Source: Acidobacteriota bacterium (GTDB lineage Bacteria; Acidobacteriota; Terriglobia; Acidiferrales; UBA7541). From it: 64,000 nt of DNA. The notes below the pieces were generated by a model. It had not been told where the DNA came from, did not search any database, and worked only from the letters and a program-made list of their open reading frames with translations. Position numbers and translations under genes: made by a program. Positions 34,316 to 44,666 of the stretch are shown piece after piece (the stretch's first letter is position 1; every line of letters starts with the position of its first letter). The DNA lies in contig JABDEK010000010.1 in NCBI GenBank assembly GCA_013287135.1, positions 1 to 64,000 of the forward strand. Reading direction: 5' to 3'.

Positions 34316-37300
34316 ATGGCCAGCGTCCCCCACACCCAAACGATCGTCGCTGAAGTCCACGAGCCGATTCGTGCGGAGCTTTTCAGCGTAGAACGTTTGG
34401 AGCAGCATGCGGAAAGCCTGGCCGCTGCTCAAACTGTCACCACGGACTCCGATAGCGGCCGCCCGCTGATCCCGCGCGTGGCGGAGAACGGCCGTGTGTT
34501 GCTCGAATATTACCGCGCCACCGCCAAAGCAGTTCAGCAGGAACTCACCATCACCCCCGCGGCGGAATGGCTGGTTGACAACTTCTACATCGTGGAAGAG
34601 CAACTCCGCGAAATTCGTGACGACCTCCCGGTCGGCTTTTATAAAAAATTGCCGAAGTTAGCCTCTGGGCACTTGGAAGGTTATCCGCGTGTCTTCGGTG
34701 TGGCCTGGGCTTATGTGGCGCATACCGATAGCCGCTTCGATCCGGAAGTGTTGCGCGCCTTCGTCACCGCCTATCAACGCGTGCAACCCCTCACCATTGG
34801 TGAATTATGGGCCGTTGCCATCACCCTCCGTATCGTGCTCGTAGAAAATTTGCGCAGGATCGCGGAACGTCTGGTTTTGAGTCGCCGCGCCCGCGAAGAA
34901 GCCGATTTGCTTGCTGACAGTCTGCTAGGAACGGGCGGCCAAGCCACCATCTCTCCTGCCACTGTTTTGCGAGGTTTTGAAAAGAAGCCTCTCGAAAGGG
35001 CTTTCGCCGTTCAACTCGTGCAGCGATTGCGCGACTTGGATCCGAAAGTGGGCCCTATCCTCGTCTGGCTCGACGAGCGTCTCGCCGCGCAAGGCACCAC
35101 CGCAGACGAAATTGTTCGTGCCGAGCACCAACAGCAAGCCGCGATGACGGTTACTGTCCGCAACATCATCACCAGCATGCGGCTGACCTCTGAATTCGAT
35201 TGGCAGTTTTTTTTCGAAAGCGTCAGCCTGGTGGACCAGGTTTTGCGGGCCGGAAGCAATTTTGCAGAAATGGATTTCACCACCCGCGATTATTATCGTC
35301 ACGCCATCGAAGACCTTTCGCGTGGATCGAAATACTCCGAAATTGAAGTTGCGGAGCGCGCCGTACACCACGCCAAGCGTGGTCGAGCGGAGAAAATCGA
35401 TGGCCAGCCTGCCGACGACCGTCGCTCTGACCCCGGCCACTATCTGATATCGCGGGGACGCTGGGAATTTGAACGCGAGCTCGACTTCCATGTTCCGTGG
35501 CGGCGCGGCCTTCTCCGCCTTTACGTGCGGGCTGCAGTTCCCGGTTATTTGGGGACCATCGCACTACTGACCGCCATCATTTTGACTTTCCCGCTTCATC
35601 ACGCTCACCGTCTCGGTTTACATACCGGCTATCTAGTGTTGTTGGGCTTGCTTGCATCCATTCCCGCATCGGATTTGGCCATCGCACTCGTCAATCGCAC
35701 AGTAACCGATTTGCTTGGACCGCGTACCCTGGCCCGTCTGGAATTCAAAGAAGGTGTCCCCACCGAGCTGCGCACTGTCGTGGCTGTTCCGACTCTGCTC
35801 ACTTCAGGGCAGGGAATCAAAGAGCAAGTCGAACACCTGGAAGTCCATTACCTGGCGAATCCCGATGGTGACTTGCGCTTCGCTTTACTTTCCGACTGGG
35901 TTGACGCTCCCACCGAAAGCCTGCAGGGTGACGATCAACTGTTAGCTGTCGCGGTTGATGCCATCGCAAGTTTAAACGCCAGTCATGGTCCGCCGCCCGG
36001 CGGAGGTGATCGCTTTTTCTTGTTCCACCGTAAACGTGTGTGGAATGAGTCGGAGCAAAAATGGATGGGATGGGAGCGCAAGCGCGGAAAACTCCACGAA
36101 TTCAACCAGCTTCTTCGCGGCTCAACGAACACCACTTTCATGCCGCTCGGGGCGCGCCCGCCGGAAATGATTCCGCGTGTGCGTTACGTAATTACGCTGG
36201 ACGCGGACACCCGCCTGCCTCGCGGCACCGCAGGACGCCTAGTAGGAACCATGGCCCATCCGCTCAATCGTCCGAAATTCGACCCTGAAGTGGGCCGCGT
36301 TGTGGATGGTTACGCGATCGTTCAACCCAGAATCACTCCTTCGCTCACTACCGATCGCGAAGGTTCGCTCTTCCAGAAAATCTTTGCCGGTCCCAGCGGC
36401 ATCGATCCTTACGCCTCGGCCGTGTCAGACGTATACCAGGATCTCTTTCGCGAAGGCTCCTACACCGGCAAAGGAATTTACGATCTCGATGCGTTTGAGA
36501 CTTCACTGGCAGGCAAAGTAAAAGAGAACACCCTGCTCAGCCACGATCTCTTTGAAGGCATCTTCGCTCGCACTGCTTTGGCTAGTGACATTGAGCTGTT
36601 CGATGAATTTCCTTCGCACTATGAAGCCGCCGCCCTCCGCCAGAGTCGCTGGGCGCGCGGAGACTGGCAGCTTCTTCCCTGGATTTTCGGACACGACGGT
36701 TTATCCAAAGAAGAAAGCCAGAAGGTAAAGATTCCGGCGATCAGCCGCTGGAAGATGCTCGACAATTTGCGCCGCACTCTTTCCGCGCCTTGCATGTTCC
36801 TTACGTTGGTCGTTGGTTGGTTAGTCCCCGGAATATCTCCATGGATGTGGACCCGCTTCATCCTCGCGACGCTAGCAATTCCTTCGTTGATCCCTTTCCT
36901 CACCGGCCTGAGTCCGCGCATCGGCGGAATTTCGAAACGCAGCCACATTCGCGGGGTGCTTTCGGATCTGACGTTGGGATTGGAACAAATCGCCTTGACC
37001 GTGATCTTGCTCGCCTACCAGGCATGGTTGATGTCTGACGCGATCCTGCGCACGCTGGCCCGCATTCTCGTAACGCGAAAAAATTTGCTGCAATGGATTA
37101 CCGCGGCGCAGGCCAAGTCCGCAGTCGATCTGGATATTTTCGGCGTCTACAAAAGAATGATCTCCAGTGTCGTCCTGGCTTTGGCGGCGCTGCTCGCCGT
37201 TATATTCGTCAGGCACAACGCGTTGCCTGCCGCGATCCCTTTTGTTGCTTTGTGGGTTGCGGCGCCCGCTGTCGCTCGCTGGATCAGCCTTCCTCCCAGC

Positions 37301-40300
37301 CTCCCGGAAATAGAAACGCTGACGTCCAAAGACGCGAAGACTCTGCGATTGACTTCGCGTTCCACCTGGCGATTCTTCGAAGAATTTGTCACTCCCGAGG
37401 AAAATTTCCTTCCTCCGGATAATTTTCAGGAAGATCCCAAGCCAGTGGTGGCCCATCGGACTTCGCCCACGAACATCGGGCTCTATTTACTTACAACGCT
37501 TGCTGCGCGCGATTTTGGCTGGATTGGAACCACGGGCGTGGTCGAACGGCTCGCAGCCACCTTTCAGACCATGAATAAGTTGGAACAGTTTCGCGGTCAT
37601 TTTTATAACTGGTACGACACGCGAGACCTCCATCCTCTCGATCCAAAATACGTATCCTCCGTGGATAGTGGAAATATCGCCGGTCATCTGTTGGCGTTGG
37701 GCAATGGCTGCAGGGAATTGATTCAAAAATCGTCTGTTGAAACATCGTTGTTGGCTGGAATCGAAGATACACTTCTATTGTTACGTGAAGCCCTTGCTCG
37801 CGTCACGGACACTCGGCGCACCCACACCGTCACGCGCAAACAACTCGCCAACGCGATAGACGCCGCTGCCACCTCATGCGTGTTGCCTCCCACCGACACT
37901 GCAGACTGGGCCGTCCGCTTCGTTGAATTGAAAGATCGCGTTCAGACCGTCGCAGACATTGCGCAAACGCTCGATCAAGAGCTTGGGAATGCTGCTAATT
38001 CTGAATTGCGATACTACGCAGAGAGCGCCCGAGCCTGCGTGGAATCGAACTTTCAAGACGCAAGAATCCTAATTCCCTGGCTGCGACTGGATTCGGAAGT
38101 CGTCATGCAGATGGCTGAACGTCCCGCGGCCCAGGCTCGCGAATGGGTTGCCATTGAGCCTTTCTTCCGCAGCGTTCCCACCTTGGCGGATGCCCCCGAG
38201 CGATTTGAAGCCGCCATTCGTGAGCTCTCTACGCTGGGCGCAAGTTTAGTGCACCAGCCTCTGGAAAATCGCGAGCTGCTTGCGCGGATCCAAGAGCTGA
38301 TACAAGCGATGAAAGATTCGATCGCGGAGGCCGCTGCGCTAATTCACCGCCTCACTGCCATCGCACAAACAGCCGGCAAATTATTTGAAGCCATGGATTT
38401 CACTTTCCTGTTCGATCATTCGCGCAAACTTTTTTCCATTGGGTATCGAGGCACCGACGGGAGCCTGGATCCAAATTGCTACGACTTGCTGGCTTCTGAA
38501 GCACGGCTCACCAGTTTCATCGCTATTGCTAAAGGAGACGTTCCGTCTTCTCATTGGTTCCGGCTCGGTCGCGCACTCACTCCCGTCGGACGCGGCTCGG
38601 CATTGATTTCCTGGTCGGGCTCGATGTTTGAATATCTCATGCCTGCGCTGGTGCTGCGCTCTCCATCCGGCAGCTTGCTCAGCCAAACCTATGAGCAAGT
38701 AGTTGCGCGGCAAATCGAATACGGCGAAGAGCGCGGCGTGCCCTGGGGAATCTCCGAGTCTGCTTACAACGCCCGTGATATGGATTTCACCTATCAATAT
38801 TCCAGTTTTGGCGTCCCCGGCCTCGGCCTGAAACGCGGCCTCAGCGAGGACTTGGTAATCGCACCGTACGCCACCGCCCTTGCCGCCATGATCGAGCCTT
38901 CCGCTGCGGTTCATAATTTTGAGCGGCTGGCCCAGGCTGGCGGCAAAGGATTTTATGGTTTTTATGAAGCGCTCGATTACACGGGGTCGCGATTGCCCGA
39001 GGGGAAAAATGTTGCCGTAGTTCGCGCGTACATGGCGCACCACCAGGGCATGACATTGTTGTCCGCTGCAAACGTGCTGCATGACGGTGTAATGCAAACG
39101 CGTTTCCACACTGAACCGATCGTGCGAGCCACCGAATTGCTATTGCAGGAACGCACGCCTCGAGACGTCCTGGTTGCGCGTCCACGTGCGGAGGAAGTTT
39201 CGGCCTCGGCTAAAGTGCGTGAGCTTGTTCCGCCGGTGGTCCGCCGCTTCACCACGCCCTACGACGCCACCCCACGCACGCAATTGCTTTCCAATGGACG
39301 TTACGGCGTCATGCTCACCGCAGCAGGCTCCGGCTATAGCCGCTGGCGCGACATTGCCGTCACTCGCTGGCGCGAAGACACGACGCGCGATTGTTGGGGC
39401 AGTTTTATTTTTCTGCGTGATGAGCAGACCGGGAATGTGTGGTCGGCAGGCCACCAGCCTACCGGTATCGAGCCTGATTCCTATGAAGCAATTTTTTATG
39501 AAGATCACGCCGAAATCATTCGGCGCGATCGCTCCCTAACCACCACTCTTGAAGTGGTTGTGTCGTCGGAAGACGACGCGGAAGTCCGCCGCGTAACCAT
39601 TACGAATTTGGGAGTGCGCGCGCGGGATGTGCAGGTCACCTCTTACGCGGAAGTGTGTCTTGCCTCGCAAGCTTCCGATGTCGCGGCGCCCGCTTTCTCC
39701 AACCTTTTCGTGGAGACTGAATTTGTTGCCGACCTTGGCGCCGTCGTCGCTACACGCCGCAAGCGCTCCCCGGAAGAAACTTCCGTGTGGGCCGCGCAGG
39801 TTTTGGTGGTGGACGGCGAAACAGTCGGCGATCTGCAGTTTGAGACAGACCGCGCAAAATTTGTAGGGCGCGCCCGCAACTTACGCAATGCCGTTTCGAT
39901 CCTCGATGGCCGCCCGCTTTCCAACTCAGTCGGCTCTGTGCTCGACCCAATCATCAGCTTGCGCCGTATGGTGCACATTCCACCCGGCACCACCGCTCAT
40001 CTAATTTTTTCCACCATCGTGGCGCCCACGCGCGAAGAGCTTCTCGATTTGGCCGATAAATACCGCGATACGCGAACGTTTGAGCGCACCATCACTCTCG
40101 CCTGGACCCAAGCGCAGGTGCAACTGCATCACTTAAGCATCAGCGCCGAAGAAGCGCACCTTTTTCAAAGGTTGGCAAACGCAGTTCTCTACTCCGACTC
40201 TTCTCTGCGCCCTTCTTCGGACATCCTGAGTACCACTTCTCTCGATATCGGCACTCTGTGGGCCCAGGGAATTTCCGGGGACTTGCCCATCGTCCTCGCG

Positions 40301-43114
40301 CGCATAGACGACGCCGATGATGTGGACATCATCCGTCAGCTTTTGCGCGCCCATGAGTACTGGCGCATGAAGCAATTGTCCGCCGATGTCGTGATCATTA
40401 ACGAGAAAGCCCCTTCCTACGTTCAGGAATTGCATACGTCATTGGAAGCGCTGGTACGCGGCAGCCAGCTCAGGCTTTCTCCCGACACCAGCGGAGTGAG
40501 CGGCAAAATTTTCCTTCTGCGCGGCGACTTGGTTTCGCAGCAAACTCGTACGCAGTTGCAAATGATCGCAAGAGCTGTACTGCTTAGCCGCCGCGGCACA
40601 TTGGCGGAACAAATTACCCGATCGCAGTATAGAGAACCCGTCTCCCCTTATATTTCTCGTCAAACTCGTTTAAGCAAGCGCCAGGACGTGCAATTGCCCC
40701 AGCCAGCTCTCCAATTCTTCAATGGCATTGGCGGTTTCGCCGAGAATGGCCGCGAATATGTGACCGTGTTGAACGAAGGCCTGCGCACTCCGGAGCCTTG
40801 GGTCAATGTGATTGCAAACCCATCGTTCGGCTTTTTGGTTTCCGAATCGGGCTCGGGATTCACCTGGTCCCTCAACAGCCATGAAAACCAACTTACGCCT
40901 TGGTCCAACGATCATGTGTTCGATACAGCCGGCGAAGCACTCTACATCCGTGACGAAGCCACCGGCGAAGTCTGGAGTCCCACCGCGCTGCCCATTCGCG
41001 ACGAAGCCGCCAGCTATTTGTGCCGCCACGGCCAGGGTTACACTCGCTTTCAACACGGCTCTCACGGCATTCAACTCGACTTGATTCAATTCGTGCCGGT
41101 AGAAGACCCCATAAAAATTTCTCGCCTCGCAATTCAGAATGATTCAGGACGTCTGCGGCGCCTCTCAGTCACTGCCTATGCCGAATGGGTCTTGGGAAGC
41201 TCACGTCCCTCTGCAGCTCCCTACATCATCACCGAAATGGATTCAGCATCCGGCGCGCTCTTCGCACGTAGCGCATGGAACGGAGATTTCGGAGGTCGCA
41301 TCGCTTTTGCTGATCTGGCCGGACGCCAATCCTCCTTCACCGCCGATCGCACGGAATTCTTCGGACGTAATGGTGGCCCCGAACGTCCTGCGGCGCTGGA
41401 AACGAGCCGCCCTCTCGGCCGCAAAACAGGCGCAGCCCTGGATCCCTGCGCCGCCCTGCAAACAGTCATCGAGTTGCGCCCCGGGGCTCGGGTGGAAATA
41501 ATTTTTTTCCTCGGCCAGACCGAATCCAAAGAAAAAGCGCGCGACCTTCTGGATCGTTATCGCGCCGCAGACCTTAACCAGGTTTTCCGGGACGTCCTTC
41601 ACCAGTGGGACGACACGCTCAGCGCAGTGCAAGTAAACACTCCCGACCAAAGCATGGACGTAATTTTGAATCGCTGGCTGCTCTATCAAACTCTCTCCAG
41701 CCGCGTTTGGGCGCGAGCCGCTTTCTATCAGCTGAGCGGCGCTTACGGTTTCCGCGATCAACTGCAAGACGTGATGGCCCTAACCGTCTCTAAAAGATCG
41801 GTTACTCGCGAGCAGGTGCTGCGCGCCGCCGCTCATCAGTTCCCCGAGGGTGACGTTCAGCATTGGTGGCATCCGCCTTCCGGTCGCGGCATCCGCACCA
41901 GAATGTCAGACGATCTTCTCTGGCTGCCTTACGCCGTGATTCATTTCATCGAAGCTACCGGCGACATGACCGTCCTCGAAGAGCAAGTCCCCTTCGTGGA
42001 AGGCGATCTCCTGGCCGAAGGTCAAAACGAATCTTACTTCCAGCCCCGCATCTCGCAGAATCGTGCCACGATTTTCGAACACTGCGCACGCGCTTTAGAT
42101 CGCAGCCTCTCCGTTGGCGTCCACGGTCTTCCGCTGATGGGTACCGGCGACTGGAACGATGGCATGAATCGTGTCGGCTACTTGGGAAAGGGAGAAAGCA
42201 TCTGGCTAGGCTGGTTTTTGCACACCGTTCTCTGGGAGTTTGCGAAAGTCGCCGATGCTCGCGGAGAACGCGAACGCGCAGAAAGGTGGCGCGTGCATGT
42301 CAGTCTGTTGAAAGCTGCGCTCGAACGCGAAGGTTGGGACGGAGAATGGTATCGCCGCGCTTACTTTGACGACGGCGCCCCACTTGGATCAGCGCAGAAC
42401 GAAGAATGCCGCATCGACTCCATCGCTCAATCCTGGGGCATCATAAGCGGCGCAGCCGAACCCGGCCGTGGAGCGCGCGCTATGGCTGCCGTCGATCACC
42501 AACTCATTCGTTCTGCCGACGGCCTAATCCTGCTCTTAACTCCGCCATTCGATAAGACGATTCACGACCCCGGCTACATAAAAGGCTATGTCCCCGGCAT
42601 CCGCGAAAACGGTGGCCAATACACGCACGCCTCCACTTGGACCGCTATCGCCTTCGCCGAACTTGGCAACGGTGACAAGGCCACCGAACTCTTCCGCTTC
42701 ATGAATCCGATCAATCGGTCCAACTCGCGAGCCAACGTGCAGCGTTATAAAGTGGAACCCTACGTCGTGGCGGGTGATATTTACGCGGAGCCTCCGCACG
42801 TCGGACGCGGCGGTTGGACTTGGTACACAGGATCGGCAGGCTGGCTGTATCGTACAGGGTTGGAATGGATACTCGGTTTCCGCGTGCGAGGTATGATCCT
42901 GAATATTGACCCGTGTATTCCACGCAATTGGTCCGGCTACTCCATCGATTTCCGCTACCACTCCGCGTTATATAAAATCAAAGTGGAAAACCCCTCAAAC
43001 GTCTCGCGCGGCGTGGCCCTTACCGAAATGGACGGCAAACTTCTCCCCGGCGCTCCAACCATTCCCCTCGCGGATGACGGAGCCGTTCACACAATCCGTA
43101 TTGTGCTGGGCTAA
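34316..43114 (+). CDS. ndvB: Cyclic beta-1,2-glucan synthase (NdvB/ChvB-type, GT84 plus GH94)
   Basis: 2932 residues, matching the very large size of cyclic beta-1,2-glucan synthases. Membrane helices flank a GT84 glycosyltransferase region: helices about 405-465, then YVITLDADTRLPRG (near residue 628, the metal/UDP-glucose-binding DxD), RQSRWARGDWQLLPWIFG (near 778), and more helices about 825-985. A glycoamylase-fold domain lies about 1385-1600 (YDLLASEARLTSFIAIAKGD...WGISESAYNARD...AHHQGMTL). Two GH94-type regions follow, with GTGDWNDGMNRVG (near 2609) carrying the catalytic Asp of the phosphorylase family. It makes linear beta-1,2-glucan from UDP-glucose, adjusts length and cyclises it for release to the periplasm, where such glucans act in osmotic adaptation. 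Export partner not identified nearby. Confidence 0.95.
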   Translation: MASVPHTQTIVAEVHEPIRAELFSVERLEQHAESLAAAQTVTTDSDSGRPLIPRVAENGRVLLEYYRATAKAVQQELTITPAAEWLVDNFYIVEEQLREIRDDLPVGFYKKLPKLASGHLEGYPRVFGVAWAYVAHTDSRFDPEVLRAFVTAYQRVQPLTIGELWAVAITLRIVLVENLRRIAERLVLSRRAREEADLLADSLLGTGGQATISPATVLRGFEKKPLERAFAVQLVQRLRDLDPKVGPILVWLDERLAAQGTTADEIVRAEHQQQAAMTVTVRNIITSMRLTSEFDWQFFFESVSLVDQVLRAGSNFAEMDFTTRDYYRHAIEDLSRGSKYSEIEVAERAVHHAKRGRAEKIDGQPADDRRSDPGHYLISRGRWEFERELDFHVPWRRGLLRLYVRAAVPGYLGTIALLTAIILTFPLHHAHRLGLHTGYLVLLGLLASIPASDLAIALVNRTVTDLLGPRTLARLEFKEGVPTELRTVVAVPTLLTSGQGIKEQVEHLEVHYLANPDGDLRFALLSDWVDAPTESLQGDDQLLAVAVDAIASLNASHGPPPGGGDRFFLFHRKRVWNESEQKWMGWERKRGKLHEFNQLLRGSTNTTFMPLGARPPEMIPRVRYVITLDADTRLPRGTAGRLVGTMAHPLNRPKFDPEVGRVVDGYAIVQPRITPSLTTDREGSLFQKIFAGPSGIDPYASAVSDVYQDLFREGSYTGKGIYDLDAFETSLAGKVKENTLLSHDLFEGIFARTALASDIELFDEFPSHYEAAALRQSRWARGDWQLLPWIFGHDGLSKEESQKVKIPAISRWKMLDNLRRTLSAPCMFLTLVVGWLVPGISPWMWTRFILATLAIPSLIPFLTGLSPRIGGISKRSHIRGVLSDLTLGLEQIALTVILLAYQAWLMSDAILRTLARILVTRKNLLQWITAAQAKSAVDLDIFGVYKRMISSVVLALAALLAVIFVRHNALPAAIPFVALWVAAPAVARWISLPPSLPEIETLTSKDAKTLRLTSRSTWRFFEEFVTPEENFLPPDNFQEDPKPVVAHRTSPTNIGLYLLTTLAARDFGWIGTTGVVERLAATFQTMNKLEQFRGHFYNWYDTRDLHPLDPKYVSSVDSGNIAGHLLALGNGCRELIQKSSVETSLLAGIEDTLLLLREALARVTDTRRTHTVTRKQLANAIDAAATSCVLPPTDTADWAVRFVELKDRVQTVADIAQTLDQELGNAANSELRYYAESARACVESNFQDARILIPWLRLDSEVVMQMAERPAAQAREWVAIEPFFRSVPTLADAPERFEAAIRELSTLGASLVHQPLENRELLARIQELIQAMKDSIAEAAALIHRLTAIAQTAGKLFEAMDFTFLFDHSRKLFSIGYRGTDGSLDPNCYDLLASEARLTSFIAIAKGDVPSSHWFRLGRALTPVGRGSALISWSGSMFEYLMPALVLRSPSGSLLSQTYEQVVARQIEYGEERGVPWGISESAYNARDMDFTYQYSSFGVPGLGLKRGLSEDLVIAPYATALAAMIEPSAAVHNFERLAQAGGKGFYGFYEALDYTGSRLPEGKNVAVVRAYMAHHQGMTLLSAANVLHDGVMQTRFHTEPIVRATELLLQERTPRDVLVARPRAEEVSASAKVRELVPPVVRRFTTPYDATPRTQLLSNGRYGVMLTAAGSGYSRWRDIAVTRWREDTTRDCWGSFIFLRDEQTGNVWSAGHQPTGIEPDSYEAIFYEDHAEIIRRDRSLTTTLEVVVSSEDDAEVRRVTITNLGVRARDVQVTSYAEVCLASQASDVAAPAFSNLFVETEFVADLGAVVATRRKRSPEETSVWAAQVLVVDGETVGDLQFETDRAKFVGRARNLRNAVSILDGRPLSNSVGSVLDPIISLRRMVHIPPGTTAHLIFSTIVAPTREELLDLADKYRDTRTFERTITLAWTQAQVQLHHLSISAEEAHLFQRLANAVLYSDSSLRPSSDILSTTSLDIGTLWAQGISGDLPIVLARIDDADDVDIIRQLLRAHEYWRMKQLSADVVIINEKAPSYVQELHTSLEALVRGSQLRLSPDTSGVSGKIFLLRGDLVSQQTRTQLQMIARAVLLSRRGTLAEQITRSQYREPVSPYISRQTRLSKRQDVQLPQPALQFFNGIGGFAENGREYVTVLNEGLRTPEPWVNVIANPSFGFLVSESGSGFTWSLNSHENQLTPWSNDHVFDTAGEALYIRDEATGEVWSPTALPIRDEAASYLCRHGQGYTRFQHGSHGIQLDLIQFVPVEDPIKISRLAIQNDSGRLRRLSVTAYAEWVLGSSRPSAAPYIITEMDSASGALFARSAWNGDFGGRIAFADLAGRQSSFTADRTEFFGRNGGPERPAALETSRPLGRKTGAALDPCAALQTVIELRPGARVEIIFFLGQTESKEKARDLLDRYRAADLNQVFRDVLHQWDDTLSAVQVNTPDQSMDVILNRWLLYQTLSSRVWARAAFYQLSGAYGFRDQLQDVMALTVSKRSVTREQVLRAAAHQFPEGDVQHWWHPPSGRGIRTRMSDDLLWLPYAVIHFIEATGDMTVLEEQVPFVEGDLLAEGQNESYFQPRISQNRATIFEHCARALDRSLSVGVHGLPLMGTGDWNDGMNRVGYLGKGESIWLGWFLHTVLWEFAKVADARGERERAERWRVHVSLLKAALEREGWDGEWYRRAYFDDGAPLGSAQNEECRIDSIAQSWGIISGAAEPGRGARAMAAVDHQLIRSADGLILLLTPPFDKTIHDPGYIKGYVPGIRENGGQYTHASTWTAIAFAELGNGDKATELFRFMNPINRSNSRANVQRYKVEPYVVAGDIYAEPPHVGRGGWTWYTGSAGWLYRTGLEWILGFRVRGMILNIDPCIPRNWSGYSIDFRYHSALYKIKVENPSNVSRGVALTEMDGKLLPGAPTIPLADDGAVHTIRIVLG

Positions 43115-43171
43115 CGATAAAGATCGACGAGGGGTTTCGCGCTCTGAGAAAGTTAGAAGGGCGCAAACGAA

Positions 43172-43393
43172 CTAGGCTTCTTTTCTGCCGGCTACCAATA
43201 GAAGGATCCCGCCCACCAGTGCGAGGCCTCCGAGTATAGGAGGCAAAGGAACCGTCTTATGCTCGGTAGTGCTGGCCTGGAGAGGGCCAATATCCACGAT
43301 CTTCTTGTGGGTCGTGTATGTGATTCCCTGGAACACAAAAATAAGAATTCCAAGGACGATCAAGATAATCCCAACCAACGGCAAAGTTTTCAT
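43172..43393 (-). CDS. DUF3185-like small membrane protein
   Basis: 73 residues with two membrane helices (PLVGIILIVLGILIFVFQGI and PPILGGLALVGGILLLVAG) joined by TYTTHKKIVDIGPLQASTTEHKTVPL. The QGITYTT...VDIGPLQ...KTVPLPPI..GG pattern is that of a common small envelope protein family annotated as DUF3185. Function unknown. On the same strand as the DUF1328 gene, 65 nt downstream of it. Confidence 0.8.
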   Translation of the reverse strand: MKTLPLVGIILIVLGILIFVFQGITYTTHKKIVDIGPLQASTTEHKTVPLPPILGGLALVGGILLLVAGRKEA

Positions 43394-43458
43394 TTTTGTC
43401 CTGGAGTGCCTCCGACCTAGCCACCACCCGTGGCAACATTATACAGCTAACGCAGTGT

Positions 43459-43623
43459 CTAGGCTCGCCGGGCTAGTCCACCAATCAGAGAGACCAGGAA
43501 CAGCACTAGGAAAATAAAGAACAGAATCCGCGCGATGCCCGCTGCCGCCGCTGCTATCCCGAGAAATCCGAAAACCGCTGCGATCAAAGCCACCACGAAA
43601 AATGCTAGTGCCCAACGCAACAT
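43459..43623 (-). CDS. DUF1328 (UPF0391, YtjA-like) small membrane protein
   Basis: 54 residues from [25 protein letters not shown] lies about 5 nt upstream of this ATG, so the longer frame to 43698 is not used. Two hydrophobic helices with the family's [30 protein letters not shown] centre. A widespread stress-associated membrane peptide of unknown function. Probably co-transcribed with the DUF3185 gene. Confidence 0.85.
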   Translation of the reverse strand: MLRWALAFFVVALIAAVFGFLGIAAAAAGIARILFFIFLVLFLVSLIGGLARRA

Positions 43624-43764
43624 ACCGCCTCCTGGTAAATCTGAAGTAGCGCCTGGAAGGGCTGCTCGACCTACACTTCTACGCTCGCTGGGCCGCAATC
43701 ACCATACATGCATCAGCGTAATAGCGGCCCTCGTTTGCTGTAAGCCTCAGGCCCCGGCTAAAGA

Positions 43765-44040
43765 ATGAATTGGGAGATCAGGTAGAAGGCAAGTGGAAGC
43801 AGCTTAATGGACAAGTGAAGGAGAAGTGGGCAAGGTGACCGACGACGACCTTGACGTCATCGACGGCCGCCGCCAACAGCTCGTAGGAAACATACAAGAA
43901 CGATACGGCATGGCCAGGGAAGAGGCCGAGCGCCAGGCACACGAGTTTATAAAATCCACGAAAACATTGCCTGACGACACGAACACCTTTGAAGCCGAGC
44001 GCGCACGACGTGTCGGAGGCGGGTCCTGCTTCGACAGGAC
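43765..44040 (+). pseudogene. csbD-family stress gene broken by frameshifts
   Basis: Three frames together give a CsbD-like protein. ATG 43765 encodes MNW; two extra bases (GA at 43774-43775) then shift to the frame encoding DQVEGKWKQLNGQVKEKW; one G missing in the run at 43828-43830 shifts to KVTDDDLDVIDGRRQQLVGNIQERYGMAREEAERQAHEF. These match the family consensus MNWDQxEGxWKQxKGxVKEKWGKLTDDDL. The last frame stays open to 44158, past a strong terminator at 44042, so the normal stop also seems lost. CsbD proteins are general-stress proteins of unknown mechanism. The end coordinate is approximate. Confidence 0.75.
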
Positions 44041-44041
44041 G

Positions 44042-44078
44042 GGGCGAAATGCTCTAACAGGCATTTCGCCCTCTCTTT
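44042..44078 (+). terminator. Rho-independent terminator after the csbD remnant
   Basis: GGGCGAAATGC (44042-44052) pairs perfectly with GCATTTCGCCC (44061-44071) over an 8-nt loop, followed by TCTCTTTT. An 11-bp perfect stem with a U-rich tail. Confidence 0.88.
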
Positions 44079-44229
44079 TGTCTCTGCGCTACCGGAAGTC
44101 CCCCTACAGTGACTTCCCTCGCTTAATACAATTCCTAGCCGATAGAACGAGTTGCTGAACCAAGGTAGGTTAGAGTCAAGCTCGATGCTTTGTAGTCTCA
44201 AACTCGGCAATTCTTCAGATCTCTCCCCT

Positions 44230-44272
44230 GAAGGGGCCACTCATAGTCTCCCCCTGAAATTGAGGGTGGCCC
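44230..44272. repeat. Inverted repeat in the gap before the 60-residue hypothetical gene
   Basis: AGGGGCCAC (44230-44238) and GTGGCCCCT (44264-44272) are exact reverse complements across 25 nt. No U-run follows. Purpose unclear; the surrounding gap holds no gene. Confidence 0.4.
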
Positions 44273-44412
44273 CTCTCCTCCCTTCCGCTTCCGACCGATA
44301 ACTACAGAGAATCCCTACAAACGCTACAGGATCCCGGGGATAGAGGGCTTTGTTTGCCTTTGCCATACTTTGAAGTTGCCAAGCCCTAAGACGTGAAATT
44401 GAGGGAGTGACG

Positions 44413-44595
44413 ATGTCCATTTACGAACGCTGTACCGATCCAAACCCCAGCCGCGACCCTGTCCGCGAACCCGGCAGAACACCCGGCGATAAGGTTCCTG
44501 AAGTTATCGACCCGCCGGATCCACGGCGTCACGATCAGCCGGGGCCGGATAGCCCGCATCGGCCCGAAGATATTCCAGCACAAGAAGTTCGCTAA
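44413..44595 (+). CDS. Small Pro/Asp-rich hypothetical protein
   Basis: 60 residues from ATG 44413 with GGGAG about 5 nt upstream. Rich in Pro, Asp and Arg (RDPVREPGRTPGDKVPEVIDPPDP), so predicted disordered. No family recognised. The ribosome-binding site is the main support; it precedes the PfpI-like gene by 71 nt. Confidence 0.4.
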   Translation: MSIYERCTDPNPSRDPVREPGRTPGDKVPEVIDPPDPRRHDQPGPDSPHRPEDIPAQEVR

Positions 44596-44666
44596 CCCCT
44601 GCGTTAGCCGGGCACCCCATAGTCGCGTGCTCCAACAATCGATCAATACACTCAAAGGAGATTATT